Of a stretch of 20,062 nucleotides of DNA, positions 1 through 7,459 are shown piece after piece. The stretch spans positions 1-20,062 of the forward strand of contig JAJZEG010000009.1 of the NCBI GenBank assembly GCA_021828605.1, written 5' to 3'. Position 1 is the first letter of the stretch; each line of letters opens with the position of its first letter. A program made the translations under genes and the position numbers. This DNA is from Pseudomonadota bacterium (GTDB lineage Bacteria > Pseudomonadota > Alphaproteobacteria > Acetobacterales > Acetobacteraceae). The notes under the pieces are model-generated. The model did not search any database and was not told the DNA's origin. It worked only from the letters and a program-made list of their open reading frames with translations.

Positions 1-315
1 CGCGGCGAGGGCGCCGGCGAGGCGGGCGACGCGGTCATGCAGGGTTTGGTAGGTGATGGGGGTGATTTTGCCTTCCATCGCGCTGTCCCAGATCAAAGCG
101 ATGCGCGCGCCAGCACCGGATTGGATATGGCGGTCGAGGCAGTTAGCGCTGGTATTGAGCACGCCATCGGTAAACCAGCGACCGAACGGGCCGAGGGTGG
201 GATCGAAAATGCGCGTGGGTTTGGTGATCCAGTCGATGGCGGTGGCGGCTTGCGCCCAATAGAGTTCAGGGTCGTGCTGCCAGCGCGCATAGGCGGCCTG
301 GTAGGATTGATCCAT
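1..315 (-). CDS. prpE: Propionyl/acetyl-CoA synthetase, N-terminal part (runs off left edge)
   Basis: The first 105 codons of an acyl-CoA synthetase of the acetate/propionate type are present; the rest lies beyond base 1. These AMP-forming enzymes activate propionate or acetate with ATP and CoA in the cytoplasm. The visible part matches the N-terminal cap region: an early Y-x-x-x-Y/W segment with an E-x-Y/F-W motif (ELYW), then IDW, a GPFGRWF-D-G-x-L-N block, and CLDRH, which resembles PrpE/AcuE more than Acs. None of the adenylate-forming motifs are inside the window. The ATG at 313-315 is preceded by GAGG (minus strand, 5 bases upstream). The gene lies downstream of tRNA-Cys on the same strand, separated by about 67 bases that contain a hairpin. 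PrpE versus Acs is inferred from the cap region only. Confidence 0.72.
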   Translation of the reverse strand, partial: MDQSYQAAYARWQHDPELYWAQAATAIDWITKPTRIFDPTLGPFGRWFTDGVLNTSANCLDRHIQSGAGARIALIWDSAMEGKITPITYQTLHDRVARLAGALAA

Positions 316-320
316 GGTTT

Positions 321-343
321 CCTCACCCGTTATCGGGGTGAAG
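321..343 (-). promoter_or_regulatory. Hairpin overlapping the ribosome-binding site of the acyl-CoA synthetase gene
   Basis: On the minus strand CTTCACCC (343-336) can pair with GGGTGAGG (328-321) around a 7-base loop: 8 pairs including one G-T. The 3' arm contains the GAGG that serves as Shine-Dalgarno for the ATG at 315. The structure lies between tRNA-Cys and the synthetase gene and has no T-run behind it. It looks more like a structure affecting initiation or tRNA processing than an intrinsic terminator. Function is inference. Confidence 0.35.
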
Positions 344-382
344 GCTATGCTGATCGGCGGTGGAGTGCAAGGATCGCTGGCG

Positions 383-456
383 TGGAGGTCCGGGCCGGAA
401 TCGAACCGGCATACGCGGATTTGCAGTCCGCTACATCACCACTCTGCCACCGGACC
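383..456 (-). tRNA. tRNA-Cys (GCA)
   Basis: Read on the minus strand, the segment folds as a full cloverleaf. The acceptor stem is GGTCCGG/CCGGACC. T8 is in place, the D-arm starts GCAG, and the anticodon stem GCGGA/TCCGC encloses the loop CTGCAAA with anticodon GCA (plus-strand 422-424). The T-arm is GCCGG-TTCGATT-CCGGC. The discriminator base is T (386), which is the cysteine identity base, and CCA is encoded at 385-383. No integrase or second copy of the tRNA 3' end was seen nearby, so there is no sign that this tRNA is an integration site. Confidence 0.95.
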
Positions 457-607
457 TCGGGCGATATGCGGCTTATCGGGTCTGGCGGGCGGTGTGGTCA
501 AGGGTGCGCGGGTGATTTTGTGCGGCGGCTGCTTTACCGGGGCGGAACACTGCCTCTATAAGCCACGGTCGGGTGCGCAGTATGACCATGCGCGCGGTTA
601 GCGTTAT

Positions 608-630
608 CGGTGTCATAAAGGCGGTGTCAT
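608..630 (+). repeat. Direct repeat CGGTGTCAT just upstream of the Pcm-like gene
   Basis: CGGTGTCAT occurs at 608-616 and again at 622-630, separated by five bases and ending next to the ATG at 632. The AAAGGCGG that acts as ribosome-binding site (about 617-623) lies between and partly within the copies. It could be a binding site or chance. Confidence 0.4.
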
Positions 631-631
631 C

Positions 632-1294
632 ATGGAAGCAAAACAGGATTTCGGCGCGTTGCGGGAGTTGATGGTCGACCGGCAGATCCGGCCGAACGAT
701 ATTGTCGAGCCGCGACTGGTGGCGGCGCTGCGGGCGGTGGCGCGGGAGGATTTTGTGCCGCCTGCGTTGGCGGGGCGCGCTTATTATGACGCGGATGTGA
801 TGCTGGGTGGTGGGCGGGCGGTGCTGGCGCCGTTGAGCATCGGTCGGTTGTTGCGCGCGATTGCGCCGCGACCGGGGATGCGGGTGTTGGTGATTGCCGC
901 TGGCACCGGCTATGGCGCGGCGCTGCTGGCGCAATGCGGGTGCGTGGTGACGGCGTTAGAGACGGATGCGGATTTGCGCGCGATGGCCGAGCGGGCTTTG
1001 GCGCTTCATGCGCCGATGGTACGGTTGGTGGGGGGGGCGATGCTGGCGGGGGATATGGCTGGCGCGCCTTATGACGCGATTTTGATCGAGGGCATGGTGG
1101 GCATGCTGCCGGATGCGCTGAGCGCGCAGCTGAGCCCAGAGGGTCAGTTGGTGACGATTTTGCAGGTGCGCGACTTGGGGCGGGTGATTATTGCCAAGCC
1201 CCTGGCGGGCGGTGGTTTTGTGCATCGGGTGGTTGCGGATTGCGGCGCACCGATTTTGCCCGAATTTTTTCCCAAGGCGGAGTTTGTATTTTGA
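632..1294 (+). CDS. Protein-L-isoaspartate O-methyltransferase-like protein
   Basis: A 220-residue protein of the Pcm family, whose true members methylate isoaspartyl residues in damaged proteins using S-adenosylmethionine. The N-terminal helix with MVDRQIRPNDI and the V-x-R-E-x-FVP segment (37-43) are typical. The SAM-binding loop is VLVIAAGTGYGAALL (85-99) and is followed by the acidic LETD at the expected strand end. The substrate-side motif normally reading like Q-x-I-S-x-P is replaced by GGGRAVLAPLSIG (59-71), and the loop carries AAG where classic enzymes have GTG. Repair activity is therefore doubtful. The ATG has AAAGGCGG upstream. The stop overlaps the start of the TolC gene, so the two are probably translated together. 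Family assignment is firm, enzyme function less so. Confidence 0.85.
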   Translation: MEAKQDFGALRELMVDRQIRPNDIVEPRLVAALRAVAREDFVPPALAGRAYYDADVMLGGGRAVLAPLSIGRLLRAIAPRPGMRVLVIAAGTGYGAALLAQCGCVVTALETDADLRAMAERALALHAPMVRLVGGAMLAGDMAGAPYDAILIEGMVGMLPDALSAQLSPEGQLVTILQVRDLGRVIIAKPLAGGGFVHRVVADCGAPILPEFFPKAEFVF

Positions 1295-2829
1295 GGTTTT
1301 CGATTAAATATCCGATGGTTATTGGCTCGGCGCTGGTGCTGGCGGGCGCGGTGGGCGCGGCGCGGGCGGCGGCGCCCGTGCGTCCGGCGACGCTGAATGC
1401 GGCACTGGCGCAGGCTTATGCGAATAATCCGACCTTGCAGCAGCAGCGCGCGAATTTGCGGGTGACCGATGAGAATGTGCCGGCGGCGTTGGCGGGATGG
1501 CGGCCAACGGTGACGGTGCAGGCGACCACCGGGCGGATTACCGGCACCTCGGCGGAGGCGTTTCCGAGCACGCAGTTTAATTTTGCCACCCAGCAGCAGG
1601 AAACGACGCTTAATCACGTGGTATTGCCGCAATCGCGCGATGAGGTGATTGGTCAGATTTCGCTGACCCAGCCGATTTATTCGGGCGGGCAGACGGTGGC
1701 GAAAACCCATCAGGCGAAGAATGATGTGTATTCGGCGCGCGCCCAGCTTTATTCGACCGAGGAGACGGTTTTTACCAAGGTTGCGCAGGCTTATGTGTCG
1801 GTGGTGACCGATCGGCGGTTGTTGGATTTGGATAAGAATAATTTGGCGGTGCTGCGTCAACAACGTCATGCGGTGCGCGATCAGTTTCATGTGGGCGAGT
1901 TGACCGAGACCTCGGTGGCGCAGGCGGAGGCGTCGGTGGCGCAGGCGCGCTCGACCGAGGAGATTGCGCAGGGCAATTTGCAAATCGCGAATGAGAATTT
2001 CCGCCGCTATGTCGGGGCGTATCCGGCGGCGCATTTGGCACCCCCGCAGCCTTTGGTGTTGCCGGTGGGCTCCAAGCGGGCGGCGGCGCGTGAGGCTTCG
2101 CGCAATAATCCGAATGTGGTGGTGGCGGTGTTTGCCCATGCGGCGGCGAAGGATGCGGTCGATGTGGCGATTGCGGCCTTGGCGCCGCAAATTTCGGTGA
2201 CCGCTTCGGCCTTTGATCAGAATAATCCGAGCGGGCCGCATACCAGCTCGACCGGGGGCCAGGTGCTCGCGAACCTGACCGTGCCGCTCTATCAGGGCGG
2301 GACCGAATATGCGGCGATCCGTCAGGCGCGCGACAAGGTGCAGGCGGCGTTTGCCACGCTGATTGATGCGCAGCGCACCTCGGTGGCGCAGGCGACTCAG
2401 TCCTGGGAGGCGTTGCGTGCCTCGCAAGCGACGGTGCGCAGTTCCCAGGCGCAGATCCGCGCCGATGCGATTGCGCTCGATGGCACCGAGCGGCAGGAGA
2501 TTGTCGGCACCCGGACCACGCTCGATGTTTTGAATGCGCAACAGGCATTATTGAATGCACAAACTCAACAAATCCAGAATATTGGCAATGTAGTGACCAG
2601 TTCATATGGTATTGTCGCTGCCATAGGTCGACTCACCGCGACCGATTTGGGCTTGCCAGTGACGCACTATAATGATCTAAAATATTACCGTGCTGTCAAA
2701 GACGCCTTGTTTGGGAACGGTAACTTGGCCTATCACGATGCGGGGATTGCGCCCGATGGTGAATTATTGCCTGATCACGCGCCTGTCCGACCAGCACATG
2801 TGCCGCTTGCGTCCGTTCCAAGGAGTTGA
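1291..2829 (+). CDS. tolC: TolC-family outer-membrane efflux protein
   Basis: A 512-residue trimeric outer-membrane channel protein, the exit duct for tripartite efflux pumps or type I secretion. A signal peptide (about 1-27: basic start, VIGSALVLAGAVGAARAA) leads into the first OEP repeat (TLNAALAQAYANNPTL). The repeat pair is visible as ISLTQPIYSGGQT in the first half and LTVPLYQGGTEYA in the second, each followed by long alanine/glutamine-rich coiled helices. The signature TTLDVLNAQQALLNA is near the C terminus. I chose TTG at 1291: GGCGGAG ends 8 bases before it, it overlaps the pcm stop (TTGA), and it gives a basic n-region. An upstream TTG at 1242 lies within pcm, and ATG 1315 lacks a ribosome-binding site. 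The C-terminal tail (about 2560-2790) is visibly less GC-rich than the body. Confidence 0.92.
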   Translation: MRFSIKYPMVIGSALVLAGAVGAARAAAPVRPATLNAALAQAYANNPTLQQQRANLRVTDENVPAALAGWRPTVTVQATTGRITGTSAEAFPSTQFNFATQQQETTLNHVVLPQSRDEVIGQISLTQPIYSGGQTVAKTHQAKNDVYSARAQLYSTEETVFTKVAQAYVSVVTDRRLLDLDKNNLAVLRQQRHAVRDQFHVGELTETSVAQAEASVAQARSTEEIAQGNLQIANENFRRYVGAYPAAHLAPPQPLVLPVGSKRAAAREASRNNPNVVVAVFAHAAAKDAVDVAIAALAPQISVTASAFDQNNPSGPHTSSTGGQVLANLTVPLYQGGTEYAAIRQARDKVQAAFATLIDAQRTSVAQATQSWEALRASQATVRSSQAQIRADAIALDGTERQEIVGTRTTLDVLNAQQALLNAQTQQIQNIGNVVTSSYGIVAAIGRLTATDLGLPVTHYNDLKYYRAVKDALFGNGNLAYHDAGIAPDGELLPDHAPVRPAHVPLASVPRS

Positions 2830-2832
2830 TCG

Positions 2833-3522
2833 ATGACCGTGTCCACCCAGACCACCAGCGCCGATCCGTCAATGGACGAAATCCTCGCCTCGATCAGGCG
2901 GATGCTGAAAGAGGATGATCAGACCAATGCCGAAAAGAGCGCAGCACCCGCTTTGGATGCGGCGCCGCCGGCCAATGCTGAGCTGGGCAATGTGATTGCG
3001 CTGGATGCCTCGATGCTTGATCCGACGGCTGGGTCGAATCCGGGCTCGAATGCGGCATCAGAGGCGAGTTCGGCGGGGGCGCCTGTTTCCGCGCCTGGGA
3101 TTGCGGAGCGGGCACCGGAGCCTGTGGCGTTTGAGGTGCCCTCGTTTGAGGCGCTGAGTGCGTCGGTCAATGCGGTGGGTAAGTCGGGAACGCAGCCGCC
3201 GGTGCAGCCGGGTCAGGCCGGGGCGATTGGCGATGATGGGTTTCAGGCGGCGTTTTCGAGCGCGCCGGATTTGGATATCCCGAATGCGATTATCGGCGAG
3301 CAGACCGCGCGCGATGCCGGGCGGCATATTGGCTCACTGGTGCGCACCTTGCATGGTCAGCGGCGAGTCGCGATTTCGCGCGGCGGGCCGACGATTGAGG
3401 ATATTGTGCGCGAGGAATTGCGGCCCATGCTCAAATCGTGGCTCGATGCCAATTTGCCGCATTTGGTTGAGCGGGTGGTGCGGGCGGAAATTGATCGGCT
3501 GATCGATCCGTCTGATCGTTAA
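2833..3522 (+). CDS. popZ: PopZ-like cell-pole organising protein (DUF2497)
   Basis: A 229-residue protein with the two conserved ends of the DUF2497/PopZ family. The N-terminal helix is MDEILASIRRMLKED (14-28). The C-terminal helical block, about 157-229, contains RHIGSLVR, TIEDIVREELRPMLKSWLD and LPHLVERVVRAEIDRL. A low-complexity linker rich in Ala, Pro, Gly and Ser joins them. In Caulobacter PopZ self-assembles into a polar matrix that anchors ParB-parS and recruits signalling proteins. AAGGAG (2819-2824) precedes the ATG. The gene begins 3 bases after the tolC stop and sits directly before valS, a neighbourhood known from other alphaproteobacteria. It is longer than Caulobacter PopZ mainly in the linker. 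Confidence 0.88.
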   Translation: MTVSTQTTSADPSMDEILASIRRMLKEDDQTNAEKSAAPALDAAPPANAELGNVIALDASMLDPTAGSNPGSNAASEASSAGAPVSAPGIAERAPEPVAFEVPSFEALSASVNAVGKSGTQPPVQPGQAGAIGDDGFQAAFSSAPDLDIPNAIIGEQTARDAGRHIGSLVRTLHGQRRVAISRGGPTIEDIVREELRPMLKSWLDANLPHLVERVVRAEIDRLIDPSDR

Positions 3523-3589
3523 GATGAGACGCGCAGGGGCGCCGGGGACGGCGCTTCTGGTTGGGTTCATACGCGCATAAAGTAGGCCA

Positions 3590-6268
3590 ATGCTCGAAAA
3601 AAATTATGATCCGGCCAGCTTTGAGGCGCGGCTTTATGCGCTTTGGGAAAATGCTGGCGCGTTTGCCGCTGATCCGTCGCGTGAGGCTGCGCCGTTCACC
3701 ATTATGATCCCGCCGCCGAATGTGACCGGCAGCCTGCATGTGGGTCATGCGCTGGATATGACCATGCAGGATGTGCTGATCCGCTGGCGGCGGATGCAGG
3801 GGCGCGATGCGCTGTGGCAGCCGGGCACCGATCATGCCGGGATCGCGACTCAGTTGATGGTTGAGCGCAAATTGGCGCGCGAGGGCAGCAGCCGGGCGGC
3901 GTTGGGTCGGGAAGCGTTTTTAGAGCAGGTTTGGGCGTGGAAGGCTGAGCAAGGCGGGGCGATTACCGGGCAGTTGCGGCGCTTGGGCGCGTCGCCGGAT
4001 TGGGCGCGGGAACGCTTTACCATGGATGCGGGCCTGTCGCGCGCGGTGAGCCGGGTGTTCACCATGCTGCATCGGGATGGGCTGATTTATCGGGCGAAAC
4101 GGCTGGTGAATTGGGATCCGCATTTTGCCACGGCGGTGTCGGATTTGGAGGTTGAGTCACGCGAGATCAAAGGCAGCCTGTGGTATTTGCGTTATCCGGT
4201 GGTGGGCGGCGGGTGCTTGATTGTGGCGACGACGCGGCCGGAGACCATGCTGGGGGATACGGCGGTGGCGGTGCATCCCGAGGATGAGCGGTATCAGCAT
4301 TTGATTGGTCAGAGCGTGGTGTTGCCGATCAGCGGGCGGGTGGTGCCGATTATTGCCGATGCCTATTCCGATCCGACCAAGGGCAGTGGTGCGGTTAAAA
4401 TTACCCCGGCGCATGATTTTAATGATTTTGCCGTGGGGCAGCGTCATGGGTTGGAAGCACCCTCGGTGATTGATCGGGCCGGGCGGATCACGCTGGGGGC
4501 GATTAGCGCCGAGGCGCGGCCCAAGGATGGGGCGTTTTTCCAGTCGTTGGAGGGGACGGAGCGGTTTGCGGCGCGCAAGGCGATGATTGCGGAGCTGGAG
4601 CGGCTGGAGGCGGTGGAGAAGATTGAGCCGCATACGCATGCGGTGCCGCATGGTGAGCGGTCGGGCGTGCCGATTGAGCCGATGTTGACCGAGCAATGGT
4701 ATTGCGATGCGGCGACGCTGGCGGGGCCTGCGATTGAGGCGGTGGAATCGGGGCGGATTCAGTTTTCGCCCAAGCAGTGGGAAAACACCTATTTCGCCTG
4801 GATGCGCAATATCGAGCCTTGGTGCATTTCGCGCCAGCTTTGGTGGGGGCATCGGATTCCGGCCTGGTATGGGCCGGATGGGCGGATTTTTGTGGCCGAG
4901 ACCGCTGAGGCGGCGGAGGCGGCGGCGGCCGCGCATTATGGCGAGGTGGTGATGCTGCGCCAGGATGAGGATGTGCTGGATACCTGGTTTTCCTCGGGGT
5001 TGTGGCCGTTCTCGACGCTGGGCTGGCCGGAGCCGAGCGTGGAGTTGGCGCGGTATTATCCGGGGGATGTGCTGGTGACCGGGTTTGACATTATTTTCTT
5101 CTGGGTCGCCCGGATGATTATGATGGGGCTGTATGTGATGGGCGAGGTGCCGTTTCGCACGGTGCTGATGCATGGGCTGGTGCGCGATGAGCGCGGCCAG
5201 AAAATGAGCAAGACCAAGGGCAATGTGATTAATCCGCTGAGCCTGATTGAGACCTATGGCACGGATGCGCTGCGTTATACGGTGATTGCGCAGAGTGGCG
5301 GCGGGCGGGATATTAAACTGGGTCCGGCTTTGGTGGATACCAACCGGAGTTTTATTACCAAAATTTGGAATGCGGCGCGGTTTTGCGAGATGAATGGCTG
5401 CGTGGTTCGGCCGGATTTTGCGGTTGGCGAGGCGACCTTGCCGTTATCGCTGTGGGTGTTGGACGCGGCGAACCGGGCGATTGCCGAGGCGACGCAGGCG
5501 CTGGAGAATTTCCGGTTGGGCGATTACGCGCACTGTGCGTACCGGTTTGTGTGGGGTGATTTTTGTGACTGGTTTTTAGAACTCGCCAAGCCGAATTTGG
5601 CCGAGGATGGGCCGGAGGCGCGCGAGTTGCGGGCGGTGGCGGCGCATGTGCTGGGGCTGGTGCTGCGGCTGTTGCATCCGGTGATCCCGTTTGTGACTGA
5701 GGCGTTGTGGGGCGAGTTGGGTTATGGCGCGCTGGGGGGGTTGATCACCGCACCCTGGCCGGTGCCGGAGGCGATTGCGGGTGCGGAGGCGGCGCGGGCG
5801 GAATTGGGCTGGGTGATCGGGTTTATTTCGGCGATCCGGGCGGTGCGCAGCGAAATGAATGTTCCGGCGGCGAGCCGGATTCCGGTGCTGTTGCGGGATG
5901 CCGGGGCGCCCGCCCTTGCTTGGAGCGGGCAATGGCAGGCGACGATTGCGCGGCTCGCGCGGGTGACCAGTATTGCGCCGTTGACCGAGGCGGCGCCGCA
6001 CGGGTCGGTGCAGGTGGTGCTGGATGAGTTGACGATTATTTTGCCGCTGGCGGATTTGGTTGATTTGGGCGCTGAGCGCACCCGGTTGCAGACGGCGCGG
6101 GCGCGGGCGGCGGGGGATATTGAGAAAATTAGCCAAAAATTAGCCAATCAGGATTTTATTGGGCGGGCCCCTGAGGCGATTATTACGGAAAATCAGGATC
6201 GGTTGAAGGCGGCGCAATCGGAATTGGCGCGGGTTGATGCGGCGTTGGCGCAGATTCCGGTGATGTAG
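3590..6268 (+). CDS. valS: Valyl-tRNA synthetase
   Basis: An 892-residue class Ia synthetase that charges tRNA-Val in the cytoplasm. The HIGH signature is PPPNVTGSLHVGHALD (41-56, H50-V-G-H53) and the second signature is KMSKTKGN (538-545). The editing (CP1) domain contains ATTRPETMLGDTAVAVHP, and the WWGH and DVLDTWFSSGLWPFS blocks are present. The C terminus carries the valine-enzyme coiled-coil arm (from about LVDLGAERTRL to the end). Length is normal for bacteria. The gene follows popZ by 67 bases; the ribosome-binding site is weak (AGTAGG). Its stop codon is less than 20 bases from the remnants of a restriction-modification operon, so the original downstream flank appears to have been replaced or deleted. 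Confidence 0.97.
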   Translation: MLEKNYDPASFEARLYALWENAGAFAADPSREAAPFTIMIPPPNVTGSLHVGHALDMTMQDVLIRWRRMQGRDALWQPGTDHAGIATQLMVERKLAREGSSRAALGREAFLEQVWAWKAEQGGAITGQLRRLGASPDWARERFTMDAGLSRAVSRVFTMLHRDGLIYRAKRLVNWDPHFATAVSDLEVESREIKGSLWYLRYPVVGGGCLIVATTRPETMLGDTAVAVHPEDERYQHLIGQSVVLPISGRVVPIIADAYSDPTKGSGAVKITPAHDFNDFAVGQRHGLEAPSVIDRAGRITLGAISAEARPKDGAFFQSLEGTERFAARKAMIAELERLEAVEKIEPHTHAVPHGERSGVPIEPMLTEQWYCDAATLAGPAIEAVESGRIQFSPKQWENTYFAWMRNIEPWCISRQLWWGHRIPAWYGPDGRIFVAETAEAAEAAAAAHYGEVVMLRQDEDVLDTWFSSGLWPFSTLGWPEPSVELARYYPGDVLVTGFDIIFFWVARMIMMGLYVMGEVPFRTVLMHGLVRDERGQKMSKTKGNVINPLSLIETYGTDALRYTVIAQSGGGRDIKLGPALVDTNRSFITKIWNAARFCEMNGCVVRPDFAVGEATLPLSLWVLDAANRAIAEATQALENFRLGDYAHCAYRFVWGDFCDWFLELAKPNLAEDGPEARELRAVAAHVLGLVLRLLHPVIPFVTEALWGELGYGALGGLITAPWPVPEAIAGAEAARAELGWVIGFISAIRAVRSEMNVPAASRIPVLLRDAGAPALAWSGQWQATIARLARVTSIAPLTEAAPHGSVQVVLDELTIILPLADLVDLGAERTRLQTARARAAGDIEKISQKLANQDFIGRAPEAIITENQDRLKAAQSELARVDAALAQIPVM

Positions 6269-6281
6269 GGTCGGAATTGGT

Positions 6282-6470
6282 TTGGTCGCGGATGCGTGGT
6301 TGGATGAGACCCATTGTGATGAAAAAGATGGGGAATCGGGCGGGCTGGGTTTGAGATTAATATCAATCGGTTTTTCTATAAATATGGGTCGCCGGGTTGG
6401 CTGGAGATGATTGATGCCGAAGCAGGTTGAGGCGGAGAGTGCGGCGCTATTGGCGGAGGTGGCGGGGTGA
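6282..6470 (+). pseudogene. 3' remnant of a type I modification methylase gene (HsdM C terminus), frameshifted
   Basis: About 60 codons of the C-terminal end of an HsdM N6-adenine methylase survive in three pieces. LVADAWLDETHCDEKDG reads in one frame up to about 6350. GFEININRFFYKYGSPGWLEMIDAE reads in a second frame, 6347-6421. KQVEAESAALLAEVAG then stop reads in the first frame again, 6420-6470. Family members end with a very similar series: D-A-W-x-D-E, then G-Y/F-E-I-x-F-x-R-x-F-Y, then a proline/basic stretch, then x-E-I-D-A-E-L-K, then E-x-E-I-x-x-L-L. The catalytic domain and target-recognition parts are gone; the remnant starts right after the valS stop. A small deletion around 6419 would account for the second shift (DAE-KQVE instead of DAELKQVE). 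Recognition is from memory of the family, without alignment. Confidence 0.72.
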
Positions 6471-7366
6471 TGAGTGTGGATGTCCTCGCGTTGCGCCGAG
6501 GACTTGCGTATGAAGGGGATATTCACACGCTGCGGGCGATCCATCCTCCGCCCTTTTTCACGCGGGTTAGGTGTGACAAACTCCACGATTTTGGGAATGG
6601 TCAGTTTGGCAATTATTTGTTTCGGGAGGATTCGTTTGACTCGATAACGCGCATCAGGCGCGGGCGGCTTTATCGGTTGGATAACAATCAGCCGGGATTA
6701 TCGTATCCGCCCGAAAACGTACATAATTATCCGTTTGGGCCCCATTCCGGCGTCGCTGGCACTTGGGACCCAGATTGCAAATATCGACCGATCCTTGCGG
6801 CTGATTTTGGCCGTGGCGTTCGTCTTGAAGGATTATTGTTTCGGTTAGGCGACAATAACTTTGAGACTGGCTGGCGGGTTGTTTCCGTCGAGAAGATCAT
6901 CAACCGGTCCAATGGGCATTTGTTGTTCACGCTGCGGGCGATATCGTCATGGGGTGCCGTGCCGGTTCTGACTGATGAAATTGCTGATCTGGCAGGGAAT
7001 AAGGTTGCTCCTGCGCCGATGAACAATGCCCTTGATAATGTGGTGACCGCCTTGCATCTCCAGCAGCCGGTATCGACGGTCGATGCGTGTCGTGAGGCCG
7101 CGAGAGTGATTTTGGCGGCGTGGCTTGGTCGAAGGTTGGTGGGCAAGGATCTCGACGATGTGATTATTAAGATTCCCGAAGATCAGCACATGCTTAAAAA
7201 CGCTGCTTATGTTATCAAGCAGTTCCATCCGCGCGGCAAATCGTCTCTCCAAGAAAAGCAGGCTGCCAAGGGCAAGGATGTTCGGCATCTGGTTGATGGG
7301 GACGCGGAAGCTAGCGTGCATCTTATCGGACTGTTGCTCCGGGAGATTGGGTGGGCGGCACCATGA
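6470..7366 (+). CDS. Hypothetical protein encoded between hsdM and hsdS remnants; possible defence accessory gene
   Basis: A 298-residue open gene with no family I recognise. Its ATG overlaps the hsdM-remnant stop by one base (TGATG), and GGAGGT (6455-6460) sits 9 bases upstream. Its stop overlaps the hsdS-stub start by four bases (ATGA). It was therefore built into a type I restriction-modification operon as an extra gene between the M and S subunits, the position where some systems carry toxin or nuclease accessories. The N-terminal half is rich in aromatic and basic residues and beta-like, with no signal peptide or membrane helix. The C-terminal third (about 185-298) is helical (ALDNVVTALHL, VDACREAARVILAAWLG, then GDAEASVHLIGLLLREIGW). 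This is loosely reminiscent of C-terminal domains of abortive-infection/HEPN-type proteins; that likeness is inference. The frame is intact although both neighbours are broken. GC content is lower than in the core genes. Confidence 0.75.
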   Translation: MSVDVLALRRGLAYEGDIHTLRAIHPPPFFTRVRCDKLHDFGNGQFGNYLFREDSFDSITRIRRGRLYRLDNNQPGLSYPPENVHNYPFGPHSGVAGTWDPDCKYRPILAADFGRGVRLEGLLFRLGDNNFETGWRVVSVEKIINRSNGHLLFTLRAISSWGAVPVLTDEIADLAGNKVAPAPMNNALDNVVTALHLQQPVSTVDACREAARVILAAWLGRRLVGKDLDDVIIKIPEDQHMLKNAAYVIKQFHPRGKSSLQEKQAAKGKDVRHLVDGDAEASVHLIGLLLREIGWAAP

Positions 7367-7431
7367 AGCACTATCCGAAATACAGGGATTTTGGTGTCGC
7401 GTGGATTGGCAAGGCGCCGGAGCAAGGATAA
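7363..7431 (+). pseudogene. 5' stub of a type I restriction specificity subunit gene (HsdS N terminus)
   Basis: ATG at 7363 (ATGA overlap with the preceding gene) begins a 22-codon frame, MKHYPKYRDFGVAWIGKAPE and two more residues, ended by TAA at 7429-7431. Most HsdS proteins begin with exactly this kind of segment: a Y-P-x-Y-K/R-D-S-G-V-x-W-I-G-x-V/I-P block followed by H-W. Here the frame breaks after the P-E, where H-W would follow, and both target-recognition domains are missing. This looks like a deletion endpoint joining hsdS codon ~20 to downstream hsdR sequence. Confidence 0.7.
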
Positions 7432-7459
7432 AAATTCGGTCCTTAGGCCCGTTGGACCC

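Noticed and set aside
383..456. tRNA-Cys as a genomic-island attachment site
   Set aside because: No integrase gene and no repeated tRNA 3' end were seen; the accessory segment begins after valS, not at the tRNA.
1144..2541. A 465-codon open frame antisense to the TolC-family gene
   Set aside because: Its translation is rich in Arg and His with no domain order, as expected for the complement of GC-rich coding sequence; the plus-strand gene has clear family motifs.
3523..3589. GGCGCC/GGCGCT hairpin between popZ and valS as a terminator
   Set aside because: The stem is short and no T-run follows; the two genes probably share a transcript.
4157..5173. A 338-codon open frame antisense to valS
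   Set aside because: Arg/His/Pro-rich shadow of a strongly conserved synthetase gene, with no ribosome-binding site or recognisable motif.
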